Below, piece after piece: positions 54,294-63,016 of a DNA stretch of 64,000 nt. Every line of letters begins with the position of its first letter. Positions within the stretch are counted from its first letter, which is position 1. Below the pieces are notes generated by a model that worked only from the letters and a program-made list of their open reading frames with translations, had not been told where the DNA came from and made no database searches. The position numbers were made by a program, and so were the translations under genes. The stretch spans positions 1,302,001 through 1,366,000 of the forward strand of contig JAWKWE010000004.1 in assembly GCA_041397645.1 (NCBI GenBank), in the 5' to 3' direction. The stretch is from Hyphomicrobiaceae bacterium (GTDB taxonomy: Bacteria > Pseudomonadota > Alphaproteobacteria > Rhizobiales > Hyphomicrobiaceae).

Positions 54294-55207
54294 CAGATCA
54301 GATCCTTCAGATGGTAATGGTGCTGGCCGAGCTTGCCACCGTAGTTGCCCGCCGACACGCGCGTCACACCTTTGGCCGCGCCAACCTCGGTCACGGCTGC
54401 CAAACCGGCGCGCATCGCATCCGCGACCGCTTTCGAGGTAAGACCGTCGATAACGATTTCGAGCACGGCAATGGCCTCGGGGCCGAGTTCGCTCTTAACC
54501 GTTCCACGCAGCGTGGGGCAGAAGGCGTCGTTGGTCGAGGCGAACATGCCCTTGTATTTGGTGCCGACCTTCGAGCCGGAACGAACGATGCCGCCGGGAA
54601 ACGGCGTGATGACATCATCAACCTTGGCGATTGCTGAAACTGCCGCTTCCGCGGTTTCAAGCAGACCGGGGCGGTCATTACCGATGATGAGAAGGTTGCC
54701 GCCGCCGACGGCTTCGGTGGTGACGCTGCACGTTTCCTCGATGACGAATTCGCCGTCCATCACGGGCACGCGCCAGTAGCGCGAGCCGCCAAGCTTCTTG
54801 GCGGTCTGAAAGCCGTCGCCGAAGAAGCGGGGGCCTTGGCCAAGACCGATCTTCTGCTCTGCGACAACGCCGTTGAAGCAGGCCGAACCGGGGCTTGTCA
54901 GCACGCACTGACCGATACGGTTCTTGACCTGCGGAATGAGCGCGTCCGGCGAGAAGCCGAACATGAGGACGCGCACGCCGGGACGGCCGTCAGGGGTCTC
55001 ATCGGGGGACAGCACGCGGTCTGTGCCGCATTCCGCTCCGCAGCCGATGACCGAAGTACCAAACCCCGTTGCTGTGTCGGCAGCGATCTTCGCCCATTTC
55101 AACGTATCCGCAGTGATGATCATGCCGGTTGCCGACATGCCAAAGGCTTCCGCGAAAGTGTCGTCGATCAGAACGCCGTTGATGGTTTTGCCTGGAGTCT
55201 GGCTCAT
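54293..55207 (-). CDS. fhcD: Formylmethanofuran:tetrahydromethanopterin formyltransferase (subunit D)
   Basis: 304-residue formyltransferase. Family segments: INGVLIDDTFAEAFGMSATGMIITADTLKWAKIAADTATGFGTSVIGCGAECG at the N-terminus and EIVIDGLTSKAVADAMRAGLAAVTEVGAAKGVTRVSAGNYGGKLGQHHYHLKDL at the C-terminus. It moves the formyl group from H4MPT to the methanofuran-like cofactor bound by the complex. It overlaps fhcA by four bases and fhcC by one. Confidence 0.96.
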   Translation of the reverse strand: MSQTPGKTINGVLIDDTFAEAFGMSATGMIITADTLKWAKIAADTATGFGTSVIGCGAECGTDRVLSPDETPDGRPGVRVLMFGFSPDALIPQVKNRIGQCVLTSPGSACFNGVVAEQKIGLGQGPRFFGDGFQTAKKLGGSRYWRVPVMDGEFVIEETCSVTTEAVGGGNLLIIGNDRPGLLETAEAAVSAIAKVDDVITPFPGGIVRSGSKVGTKYKGMFASTNDAFCPTLRGTVKSELGPEAIAVLEIVIDGLTSKAVADAMRAGLAAVTEVGAAKGVTRVSAGNYGGKLGQHHYHLKDLI

Positions 55208-56868
55208 GACGTGCGCGTCCCCGTCGGTTGCACGATGATCGAACCGCGGCCGCCGTTGACGATCTCATCGTCGGAGAGGCGGAAGTTCTCCATGCGCATT
55301 GTATGAAAGTTCTCGAAATACTGTCTGATCTGCTTCTCGATCGCGTTGTCGTAAGTAGGCCGCGCGACGTGAGTGGCGCCGTTCACGACCTTCACGATCT
55401 TGCCGTTGCGCACGATCAATTCGCCATTCTTGAAGACATATTCAGGCTTTTCGAACATGGCTTCGTAATCGGGATTGTCTTCGTAGACGGTGATGTCGGC
55501 GCAAGCGCCGGCGCCGAGATGCCCGCGGTCCTTCAGACCCAAACTCCGCGCCGGACCCGCGCGCGTCATGATCGCGATTTCGTACATGGTGTATTCGCGA
55601 TCGAGAGAAGGCAGCGACGAATACTTGAGTGCGTCCTGATTGATCTTCTGCATCATGTCGTTGCGAAACGCTTTGTCCATGAGCAGACGGATCATGTGCG
55701 GATACCAGTAGAAAGGACCGCCGTTGGGATGGTCTGTGGTCAGGAAAATGCGCCACGGGTCGTCGACGAGCAGGAAGAGTTCCAGACCGATCGCCCACTG
55801 CAGCGCATTGACGAAGCTCTTGTCGCGATACTTGAACGGCACGACACCGCAGCCGGCGTCGCACTCGATATCCATCACGACCCATTTCTTGGGGTCGGCT
55901 GAGCGCGTGTTGACGAACTGGCGCATACTGTCGCCGGACGCCGTGCAGGTCTGCCCGAACATGACCTGACCGATGTCGATGGAAACGTTCTTGTTCTGGT
56001 TTACCAGCTCGGCCACGCGTACCGCGCCCGAAGAGAACTTCATGTCGCCTTCGGTGTCGTAGCTGTGGAACTGGATGTGGGTCAGATGGATCGGCAGTCC
56101 TTCAGCGCCACGAATAGTGGCCAGCGTCGTCTCGACGCCACCCGGCACACCCAGATTGCAGCCGTGAATATGAAGCGGATGGGTAACGCCGAGCTCCTTA
56201 AGACCGCGAGCGAGATTCAAAATTATGTCGCGAGGGGTGACGCCGTAATGGACGTGCTTTTCGTCAAGGTCGAGCTTGCGCTGATTGAACTTGAAGGCGG
56301 AGATACCGCCGGGGTTTACGACCTTTACTGCTATCGCCTGCGACGCGTGCATCGTCCAGGCTATGTAGTCCTTGATGGCTGAGAAGTCCTGCTTTCCGGA
56401 AAGCTGGCGCAGAAAGAAGTCATCCGACCCGAGCATGACGAATGCGCCCTTGTCGATAAGGGGCGTGTCGGCCATTTCCATGTGGGCCTGGCGCGCGTTC
56501 GCCGGCAGCATGGCGGGCTCGAACGCCGCCGTATAGCCCATCTCGGCGTAGCGATACCCGGCTGTGAGCGTCGACGGGATCGCATGACCGCAGCCCGCGC
56601 GCGTCAGTTCCGTGCGCGCAACTTCGTGGCCCATGTGATCTTCCGGCATGAGCATACGTGCGATCGTCACCTTGCCGCCGCCGATATGCGAATGCGGATC
56701 GATACCGCCCGCCATGACGACGCGGCCATGCAGCGGATATTCCTGATCGACCTTATCGGAGGGGGACGGCTGAACAATGCGGCCGTCTCGAATGAAGATG
56801 TCGCGGATCTCGCCATCGACGCCGTTGATCGGGTCGTAGACTTTGCCGCCTGTAAGCTTGATGAGCAT
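55204..56868 (-). CDS. fhcA: Formyltransferase/hydrolase complex subunit A
   Basis: 554-residue amidohydrolase-superfamily subunit from the ATG at 56868 (MLIKLTGGKVYDPINGVDGEIRDIFIRDGRIVQ). The metal-ligand region is AGGIDPHSHIGGGKV. Later family motifs include LPIHLTHIQFHSYDTEG, DIGQVMFG and FLTTDHPNGGPFYWYPHMIRLLMD. In the methylotroph complex it hydrolyses the formylated cofactor to formate. A frame running on to 56979 overlaps fhcB and is rejected. Confidence 0.95.
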   Translation of the reverse strand: MLIKLTGGKVYDPINGVDGEIRDIFIRDGRIVQPSPSDKVDQEYPLHGRVVMAGGIDPHSHIGGGKVTIARMLMPEDHMGHEVARTELTRAGCGHAIPSTLTAGYRYAEMGYTAAFEPAMLPANARQAHMEMADTPLIDKGAFVMLGSDDFFLRQLSGKQDFSAIKDYIAWTMHASQAIAVKVVNPGGISAFKFNQRKLDLDEKHVHYGVTPRDIILNLARGLKELGVTHPLHIHGCNLGVPGGVETTLATIRGAEGLPIHLTHIQFHSYDTEGDMKFSSGAVRVAELVNQNKNVSIDIGQVMFGQTCTASGDSMRQFVNTRSADPKKWVVMDIECDAGCGVVPFKYRDKSFVNALQWAIGLELFLLVDDPWRIFLTTDHPNGGPFYWYPHMIRLLMDKAFRNDMMQKINQDALKYSSLPSLDREYTMYEIAIMTRAGPARSLGLKDRGHLGAGACADITVYEDNPDYEAMFEKPEYVFKNGELIVRNGKIVKVVNGATHVARPTYDNAIEKQIRQYFENFHTMRMENFRLSDDEIVNGGRGSIIVQPTGTRTS

Positions 56869-56893
56869 GTCTGGGGTCTCGATAGGAAAGCGT

Positions 56894-58210
56894 TTAGAGG
56901 GCGGCTTGGATGTGCGCCAGTACGCTGCTTGCGCTTGGCAGGTCGGCGCGGCCGAGCTTCTGAAGCGGCAGCGCCACAACGTTATCGCAACGAATGAGTA
57001 GACCGCTGTGATCGGCGCCCGGCGTGCCGATGGGAATGAAGACCTTGGGCGTACGCGAGAGCTTGAGGCCCGGCGTGCCGAGCACGACCGTCGGCACGTC
57101 CGTGTCGGGTGGGCTCAGATCGGGCGTGAAGCCTGCAATCCAAACCAGAAGATCGCTCTCCTTGGCGGCGAGCATTCGGGACATCGAGAAACGCTCTATA
57201 TCGTAAATTGGCTTGCCGGTGGCGAACGATACCCGCAACGGATAGCCCGACTGCCAGGCGCACACGGCGCCCGCGGAGATCGCGCCTTCGTTGCCCGCAA
57301 GTGATAAGCCCGCGAAACGCGAATGCTGATTGATGTCCTTGATGAACTCCGAGATGGCTTGGACGGTGAGGTCGGCATTGGCGAAATCGAAGGCCGGAGG
57401 CGCCCAGGCCATAATTCCGTAGGATGACTTTTTGCAGCGTTCCAGCAAGTCTTCGACGGCGGCGCGTGGCAGCCCTCCGATGGTGTCGCCTGACACCGCC
57501 ACGCCCTTGGCCATCGCGCGCATGGCAACGAGGATCTCTGCAATGCGCTCTGGTTTGGCGGGAAGCGAAATGATGTCGCCGATGCGCGAACCCTGCGCAG
57601 CCGAGGTGTCCAGTCCCTCACCGAGGAAAACGATGGTGCGCTTGGGCGGGTTGTCCGAGAACATGGATCTCTCGGCATTGATGACCCGTTCGAACAAGCG
57701 TGGATGCATCGCGTGCAGATCGGAACCTACAATCACGAACAGATCGGCGCGGTTGCGCGCTTCTGTCAGCGTCGACATCACCCAGCCGGTGGACTGCAGA
57801 ACGCGGAAATTGCGGTACTGGGCTTCGGAAAGCGCGTGATCGACGACAGCGCCGGTGCGCTCCGCCAACTCCAACACGGCGCGCATGCCATCGACGTCTG
57901 TGCCTAGCCCACCCAGGATCGGCTGCCGCGAGGCCTTTAGCAGATTGGCGGCCTCGCTGATGGCCTGCGCGAGCGTGGCGTCTTTGCCGCCTATCTGCGG
58001 CTTGGCATTGGACACGTCGCGCTCAAAGCCTGCGATCGCCTTGGGGCAGCCGTTCGCGGTCACTTTTAGAGAAGACCCGTTCCGCGCGATGCTGAGGTCA
58101 TCGCAAAGGATGCCGCAAAAAGGGCACGCCACATTGTCATACTGCCCACGGGCATCGGTGTTGCCCGATGCCTGTGAAGCTGGCATTTGCGCCCCCATCG
58201 TTCCACCCAT
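56894..58210 (-). CDS. fhcB: Formyltransferase/hydrolase complex subunit B
   Basis: Homologue of the catalytic molybdenum subunit of archaeal formylmethanofuran dehydrogenase, 438 residues from the ATG at 58210; ATGs at 58198 and 58186 (the latter after GGGGGC) are alternatives. The N-terminal NVACPFCGILCDDLSIA keeps a CxxCxxxC set. Bacterial FhcB is known to lack the redox role, and the body here (VFIPIGTPGADHSGLLIRCDNVVALPL) ends without an obvious molybdopterin-binding C-domain. First gene of fhcBADC, the order known from Methylorubrum. A 204-base spacer separates it from the divergent MxaD-like gene. Confidence 0.92.
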   Translation of the reverse strand: MGGTMGAQMPASQASGNTDARGQYDNVACPFCGILCDDLSIARNGSSLKVTANGCPKAIAGFERDVSNAKPQIGGKDATLAQAISEAANLLKASRQPILGGLGTDVDGMRAVLELAERTGAVVDHALSEAQYRNFRVLQSTGWVMSTLTEARNRADLFVIVGSDLHAMHPRLFERVINAERSMFSDNPPKRTIVFLGEGLDTSAAQGSRIGDIISLPAKPERIAEILVAMRAMAKGVAVSGDTIGGLPRAAVEDLLERCKKSSYGIMAWAPPAFDFANADLTVQAISEFIKDINQHSRFAGLSLAGNEGAISAGAVCAWQSGYPLRVSFATGKPIYDIERFSMSRMLAAKESDLLVWIAGFTPDLSPPDTDVPTVVLGTPGLKLSRTPKVFIPIGTPGADHSGLLIRCDNVVALPLQKLGRADLPSASSVLAHIQAAL

Positions 58211-58414
58211 GTCGTTGAAGTTTGTTGTTCTAACGAAGTTCGACCAAAGCACGAGACGAGGGGTATGACAACGCTTGAGCGACGGGTCAAGGCGACACAG
58301 GCAAGCGTGCATTGCGCATGGCGACGCGCAGTCCTATGGTCACCCCGCCCTCGCCCGGCTTGCTCCAAAGAGTAAGCAAGACGAATACCTTACAAGACAT
58401 CCTCGGAGGAAAGT

Positions 58415-58942
58415 ATGCTGAGATATCTGGCCCTATTGATCGCTTTTGCCGGACTGCTTCCGGCGAGCGCATTCGCTCATGGGCCCTCGCGTCAGAAGGT
58501 TAAGGAAGAGGTCGAAATCAATGCGCCCGCCGCCAAGGTCTGGGCCGTGGTCGGCAACTTCCAGGATATGGGCTGGACCGGAGTGTTCAGCAAAACGGAA
58601 GGCACCGGAGGTAATGACGTCGGCGCGACCCGCGTGTTGACGCTTCCGAACGGCACGATTGATGAAAAACTCAACAAATACAATGCTGAAGGCATGATGT
58701 ACTCGTATGAGATTACGAAGGTCGACGTGAAGGTCGTTCCGATCTCGAATTACTCTTCCTCGATTACCGTGTCGGCCGACGGCGACAAGTCCAAGGTGGA
58801 GTGGAAGGGCGCCTTCTACCGTGGCTATCCGCTGAACGACCCGCCGCCAGAGTTGAGTGACGAGGCGGCCGTCAAGGCTGTTGAGGGCCTCTACAAGACG
58901 GCGCTCGAAAATCTCAAGAAGAAGCTTGAGGCTGGCGGCTGA
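58415..58942 (+). CDS. Exported SRPBCC protein, MxaD-like
   Basis: 175-residue protein with signal peptide MLRYLALLIAFAGLLPASAFA followed by a START-like SRPBCC fold (VEINAPAAKVWAVVGNFQDMGWTGVFSKTEGTG). The ATG has GGAGGAAAG directly upstream. Exported SRPBCC proteins of this form include MxaD, reported to aid methanol dehydrogenase and cytochrome cL interaction. It leads a rightward unit with the beta-propeller gene (one-base gap) and then two unknown exported proteins. No dehydrogenase gene is in the window, so its partner must be elsewhere. Confidence 0.85.
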   Translation: MLRYLALLIAFAGLLPASAFAHGPSRQKVKEEVEINAPAAKVWAVVGNFQDMGWTGVFSKTEGTGGNDVGATRVLTLPNGTIDEKLNKYNAEGMMYSYEITKVDVKVVPISNYSSSITVSADGDKSKVEWKGAFYRGYPLNDPPPELSDEAAVKAVEGLYKTALENLKKKLEAGG

Positions 58943-58943
58943 T

Positions 58944-59891
58944 ATGCCGGGCATCTGGCAGACACACGCGTTCGCGCTCGCTCTGGCATTGGCCGGTGCG
59001 GGCGCGGCCCATGCACAGGAAGCTCTCATCACCAATCAACCGGCCGATAGCCTGTCGGTGGTCGATCTCGGACAGATGAAGTCGATCGCGGAAATCGCGC
59101 TATCGGGCAAGCCGGCGGGCATCGCTCTTTCGCCAGATCGTAAGCTTGCGTATGTGACGGCACCGGACGGCAAGGCGCTGATAGAGATCGATGCGGTCAC
59201 TCGCAAGATCACACGGCAACTCGAAGTCGGTGGCGGCCCGCTTGGTATCGCGGCGCATCCCTCGCGGGCCGAGGTGTACGTCGCCGACTGGTACACGCAC
59301 AAAATTTTGATCGTCGATGCGGCCAAAATGGCGGTCGTCGGTGACGTCAGGGTCGGTCAGTCCCCGTCTGGTCTTGCGGTGACGCCCGACGGCGCATTGT
59401 TGTTGTCGGCAGATCGCGACAGCGACCAGGTTTCGATCGTAGATCTCAATGCACGTAAGGTTCTAGCGACCATCAAGGTCGGCACCCGGCCTTTCGGCAT
59501 TACGATTTCCGATGACGGAACCCGCGCCTACACAGCCAACGTCGGCAGCGATGATGTCACCGTCATAGACATTGCCGCGCGCAAGGCTCTCGGCAATGTC
59601 AAGGTTGGCCGCAGACCTTATGCGGTGGCGTTGTCGAAGGACAAAGGCTTCGTGACCGACCAGTACGGCGGCTCGGTCAGTGTGTTCGACACCAAAACGC
59701 TTGCGATTGTGAAGACGATTGATGCCTGCGACCATCCTGAAGGCATCGAGGAAAGTCAGCCCGACGGCACGGTATATGTAGCCTGTTGGGGCGATAACGA
59801 GCTTTTGAGGATCGATCCCGTCGAGCTGAAGATTACGGGCAAAGCCGAGGTGGGCGATGGTCCGCGAGCCTTCGGCAAGTTCCTACGTTAA
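58944..59891 (+). CDS. Periplasmic YVTN-type beta-propeller protein
   Basis: 315-residue exported protein from the ATG at 58944; a longer frame lies inside the previous gene. Signal peptide MPGIWQTHAFALALALAG then AGAAHA before QEALITNQ. About seven repeats of the YVTN type follow (GKPAGIALSPDRKLAYVTAPDG, GTRPFGITISDDGTRAYTANVGSDDVTVID and others), giving a propeller. It resembles the PQQ-dependent-catabolism-associated beta-propeller family (recollection). A scaffold or cofactor/metal-binding role in the periplasm is likely. It is separated by one base from the SRPBCC gene and by 177 bases from the next gene. Confidence 0.85.
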   Translation: MPGIWQTHAFALALALAGAGAAHAQEALITNQPADSLSVVDLGQMKSIAEIALSGKPAGIALSPDRKLAYVTAPDGKALIEIDAVTRKITRQLEVGGGPLGIAAHPSRAEVYVADWYTHKILIVDAAKMAVVGDVRVGQSPSGLAVTPDGALLLSADRDSDQVSIVDLNARKVLATIKVGTRPFGITISDDGTRAYTANVGSDDVTVIDIAARKALGNVKVGRRPYAVALSKDKGFVTDQYGGSVSVFDTKTLAIVKTIDACDHPEGIEESQPDGTVYVACWGDNELLRIDPVELKITGKAEVGDGPRAFGKFLR

Positions 59892-60068
59892 CGGGTTTTA
59901 AGTACCCTAACACGCGGCAATTGCTCAAAATGTCGGCTCCGGCTGGTCACGGCCGGGGTCATCGCGCCTAAATCAAGGTTGTGAGCAGCCGCCCCTGGCC
60001 ATAGTCCGAAAGGCTCGCTAAATAACCGGCCAACCAAAAAACCTACGACGATCGGAGGATCGCACCCA

Positions 60069-60755
60069 ATGTCCAAGTCTATTCGCAGGATCGCAGTGAT
60101 GGCTGCGCTGGTATGCGCGCCGGTTGGTGCGGTTCATGCTGCCGCCGAGGATCTGAAAGCCACGCCCATCATCTTTGAAGCCCAGCACATGAACAACACG
60201 ACCGAAGGCGAGGAGCTGGTATACGATTTTGCCCGCACGGTTTCCAACGAGGAGATGCTTGGCAAGGGCTTCAACGACAAGATCACGCTCAAAGTCGCTG
60301 AGGTAAAGGACGGCAAGCGTACTCTCGATCTGCAGATCTACACCGGCGAGCGCGCCCGCGATCTGCAGAAGATGACGGAGATGACGATCAATCCCATGTT
60401 CATCGTCACAATGCAGCAAGCTGTCTCGAGCTTCAGGTCGGTGAGCGGCGGAGACTTCGCTTATCTGAAAAACCGCTTCACCAAGAACATCGACAAGAAA
60501 TCGGCGGTTGAAAAAGTGAAGATCGACTACAAGGGCCAGACCGTTGATGCCTATCGCATCGACGTCGAACCATTCAAAGACGATCCCAACGTCGAACGTA
60601 TGCGTGGGTATGATATTTCAACGTTTGAATTTATCATCAGTCCATCGGTGCCGGGCGAACTCGTCGAGGCTCGTTCTACGATCAAAAGTTCGACAGCGGG
60701 CAGCCCGAGCTTTGAAGAGCGCACGACGCTCGCGGGCTATGGAGGTACGAAATGA
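60069..60755 (+). CDS. Exported protein of unknown function
   Basis: 228-residue protein with a signal peptide (MSKSIRRIAVMAALVCAPVG then AVHAAAED). The body is rich in beta-strand-like alternation and charged residues (DLKATPIIFEAQHMNNTTEGEELVYDFARTV, SKGFNDKITLKVAEVKDGKRTLDLQIYTGERARDL in part). It has no cysteine after the signal. I do not recognise a family; a lipid- or ligand-binding beta-barrel is conceivable. It overlaps the next gene by four bases (ATGA) and shares the direction of the SRPBCC-propeller unit, so it probably belongs to the same system. Confidence 0.8.
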   Translation: MSKSIRRIAVMAALVCAPVGAVHAAAEDLKATPIIFEAQHMNNTTEGEELVYDFARTVSNEEMLGKGFNDKITLKVAEVKDGKRTLDLQIYTGERARDLQKMTEMTINPMFIVTMQQAVSSFRSVSGGDFAYLKNRFTKNIDKKSAVEKVKIDYKGQTVDAYRIDVEPFKDDPNVERMRGYDISTFEFIISPSVPGELVEARSTIKSSTAGSPSFEERTTLAGYGGTK

Positions 60756-61108
60756 GACCGATCAAGTTTCTTGCGGCGGTCAGCGTTGCCATATCGGCGG
60801 CTGTCGTCCCTATGGCGCAGGCCATGGAGCTTCCCCCGAACGATTATCCCACGGTGACACGCGCTGACTACGTTTATGGCTGCATGCAGGCCAACGGCGC
60901 TACCCGCGAAATGTTGGAGAAGTGCTCCTGCTCAATCGATCAGATCGCAGCCTTGTTGCCCTTCAGCGCCTACGAGGAAGCCGAGACGATCAAGTCGGTG
61001 AGTATGCGCGGCGGCGAGCAGGTCGCTGTGCTGCAGAACCCGGCGATCCAGGCTAAGGTCAAGAAACTGCAGATGGCGCAGGTCGAAGCCGAGCTCAAGT
61101 GTTTCTAA
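60752..61108 (+). CDS. Small exported cysteine-containing protein of unknown function
   Basis: 118-residue exported protein, signal peptide MRPIKFLAAVSVAISAAVVP then MAQA. Four cysteines follow at residues 44, 58, 60 and 117 (YGCMQANGATREMLEKCSCSIDQIA and the C-terminal LKCF), enough for two disulfides or a metal site with the CxC pair. The mature part is mostly helical. It is translationally coupled to the 228-residue gene. The frame ends before a bidirectional terminator. Family unknown to me. Confidence 0.8.
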   Translation: MRPIKFLAAVSVAISAAVVPMAQAMELPPNDYPTVTRADYVYGCMQANGATREMLEKCSCSIDQIAALLPFSAYEEAETIKSVSMRGGEQVAVLQNPAIQAKVKKLQMAQVEAELKCF

Positions 61109-61143
61109 GCGCGTTCATCGCAGACCTGGTTGGTTGAATGCAA

Positions 61144-61172
61144 GAAAGGGGCGCTTATAGAGCGCCCCTTTC
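61144..61172. terminator. Bidirectional intrinsic terminator
   Basis: Perfect 12-bp stem GAAAGGGGCGCT / AGCGCCCCTTTC with a 5-base loop (TATAG). It lies between the convergent 118-residue gene and the SoxYZ-like gene, 35 bases from each. The A- and T-rich outer ends of the stem give a short T-run in both directions, so it can serve both transcripts. Confidence 0.82.
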
Positions 61173-61206
61173 TATATCTGTGCCGACCATCGATGCGGCG
61201 ACTGGA

Positions 61207-62022
61207 TCAGGAGTTCTTCGGCGTCGCATGACCCGTGAAGACGTTGCCGTCGGAATCCTTCGCGGTGACTTCAATGCCCTCGCCAGCCGAGCCTGCGCCG
61301 TAGGTGAAGCGAATGTTGGGATCTTCCGAGAGTGAAATGCCAGCTTCGATCTTGAAGACCAACTCGTCGCCGCGTTTCACCTCGATTTCCTGAATATACT
61401 TTGCCGGGATGTAATAGCCGGTGAGCTGGTTCATCTGCATACCAGAGTAGTTCGGATGGCGGATCATGAGCTGGGCTTCTCTCATTGGAGCAGAAGAGCC
61501 CTTGGATTGATCGTCACCAAACATCTTCACCTGCATCTTGCCGAGATTGGCGAGCGCCTGATCGGCATCCTTCAGCGCGGGAGCCGAGCAGCCTCCGGCC
61601 GCTTTCACGAAGCGGCTCACCATCAGCAATTTCCCATCCTTGGTTTCGGCGATGGCGCGCAGGTTGGAGTACATGTCGAACCGGACACGGGTGGAAATAA
61701 TGCGATCACCATTTCCGGCGCCTGCGCCGAATGTGAAGGCAGCGACCACTGGCATCGGGTTCTTATCGATGACGAGCGTGAGCTTCGAGACCTGCTCGGC
61801 GAGATCGGCTGGCAGCTTTACCGAAATCGGAACGACGCCGGCATCCTCCGCGCGATAAGGCGCGTCGAGCACGATTTGGGAGTTCTCCTCAATCGTGCGG
61901 CCTTCGAACAGATCCTTGGCAATCCCTGGCCATGGATCGTCGTCGCCGGCATACGCAGGCATTGCTGGCGAAAACGCCATCATCAATGCAAATAGAACTC
62001 CGATCGGGATGAGGCGAATCAT
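61207..62022 (-). CDS. SoxYZ-like fused carrier protein, quinoprotein-dehydrogenase associated (copy 1)
   Basis: 271-residue exported protein from the ATG at 62022, signal peptide MIRLIPIGVLFALMMAFSPA then MPAYA. The N-terminal half is SoxY-like and the C-terminal half SoxZ-like. The only cysteine after the signal is Cys145 in KAAGGCSAPALK, at the end of the SoxY part, matching the swinging-arm cysteine of SoxY (GGCGG) but placed internally. The SoxZ part keeps ISLSEDPNIRFTY. It is of the carrier type annotated with PQQ quinoproteins, not the thiosulfate Sox pathway. It lies 89 bases after copy 2. Confidence 0.87.
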   Translation of the reverse strand: MIRLIPIGVLFALMMAFSPAMPAYAGDDDPWPGIAKDLFEGRTIEENSQIVLDAPYRAEDAGVVPISVKLPADLAEQVSKLTLVIDKNPMPVVAAFTFGAGAGNGDRIISTRVRFDMYSNLRAIAETKDGKLLMVSRFVKAAGGCSAPALKDADQALANLGKMQVKMFGDDQSKGSSAPMREAQLMIRHPNYSGMQMNQLTGYYIPAKYIQEIEVKRGDELVFKIEAGISLSEDPNIRFTYGAGSAGEGIEVTAKDSDGNVFTGHATPKNS

Positions 62023-62111
62023 GGTCAAGGGTCCTTTCCGGGCATTAGCCTTTCGGCTGATTAGCGGCGGTTTGGGCGGCTCCGTCAAGGACCCTCGCCA
62101 TCAAGTTCCTG

Positions 62112-62963
62112 TCAAGAATTGTTTGCCGATGTCGCGCTAAAGGTCGCTCCATCGGAGTCGGAGGCCGTCGCATTCAGGATGTCGTTGTCGATGGAACCGT
62201 AAGTGAATCGGATGTTAGGGTTCGTAGACAGCGAGATTCCGGCTTCCATGTGAAAAACCACCTCGTCACCGCGCTTGACGTCCAGTTCACGAACATATTT
62301 CGCAGGGATGTACTGACCCGTTACAGGATCCATCTGCATTCCTGAAAAGTTCGGGTGGCGGAGCATAACTTGGGCTTCGGCGGTAACCATGGACTGATTT
62401 TTTTGCGACGCAAAACGCGGTCCACTGGAGATTTTCTTGATCTGCATCTGACCTGCGTGGGCGGCTGCCGTCGTTACGTCTTTCAGCGCCGATGAGGAAC
62501 AGCCTCCGGCGGCCTGCACGAAGTGAGCCCCCATGTGAACCTTACCATCCTCGGTTTCGACGACGGCGCGGATATAAGAGAAGCTGTCGAAGCGCACGCG
62601 CGTCGAGATCGTCTTTGGTCCGATGCCTGCTGCGCGGCCGAACGTGAACGCACCAACCAACGGCATCGGATTGTTGTCGATGAAAATGCGCAGCGTTTTG
62701 ATGTTATCGGCAACGTCGGCGTTGATGTACACAGTCACCGGAACGACAGCGGCGTCGTCGGCTTTGTCTGGGGCTTCCACGACGATCTTGGTAGAGGCCT
62801 CATCAATCTCACGGCCATCGTAGAATTCTTTCTTGATGCCGTTCCATCCCGGCGGCTCGGCGGCTTCATCGTCGTCTTGTGCGAATGCGGGTGCCGCAAT
62901 CAAAGCGAACGCCATCAGCGCTGCTCCCAACACAGCCGTCAGGCTCAACGGGTATACCTTCAT
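62112..62963 (-). CDS. SoxYZ-like fused carrier protein, quinoprotein-dehydrogenase associated (copy 2)
   Basis: 283-residue exported protein from the ATG at 62963 (MKVYPLSLTAVLGAALMAFALIAAPAFAQ), with AAGGGA about ten bases upstream; an earlier ATG at 63020 overlaps the hydrolase stop by ATGA and cannot be excluded. Same architecture as copy 1, with a single cysteine at 155 (QAAGGCSSSALK) and the shared SGMQMDPVTGQYIPAKYVRELDVKRGDEVVFHMEAGISLSTNPNIRFTYG in its SoxZ part. Copies 1 and 2 are clearly tandem paralogues, diverged mostly at both ends. It follows the zinc hydrolase gene. Confidence 0.87.
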   Translation of the reverse strand: MKVYPLSLTAVLGAALMAFALIAAPAFAQDDDEAAEPPGWNGIKKEFYDGREIDEASTKIVVEAPDKADDAAVVPVTVYINADVADNIKTLRIFIDNNPMPLVGAFTFGRAAGIGPKTISTRVRFDSFSYIRAVVETEDGKVHMGAHFVQAAGGCSSSALKDVTTAAAHAGQMQIKKISSGPRFASQKNQSMVTAEAQVMLRHPNFSGMQMDPVTGQYIPAKYVRELDVKRGDEVVFHMEAGISLSTNPNIRFTYGSIDNDILNATASDSDGATFSATSANNS

Positions 62964-63016
62964 TCTCGGATATTTCCCTTGGCTCATCGAGTCGTGGCCG
63001 GCCACGATCGAGCGTT

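Noticed and set aside
56894..58210. fhcB as a molybdenum formate or formylmethanofuran dehydrogenase
   Set aside because: The fhcBADC order and the short protein without an obvious molybdopterin domain fit the bacterial hydrolase complex.
61207..62963. Thiosulfate-oxidising Sox system
   Set aside because: Carriers are fused SoxYZ-like proteins with no SoxXA, SoxB or SoxCD nearby; soxABD at the left end are sarcosine oxidase and unrelated despite the name.
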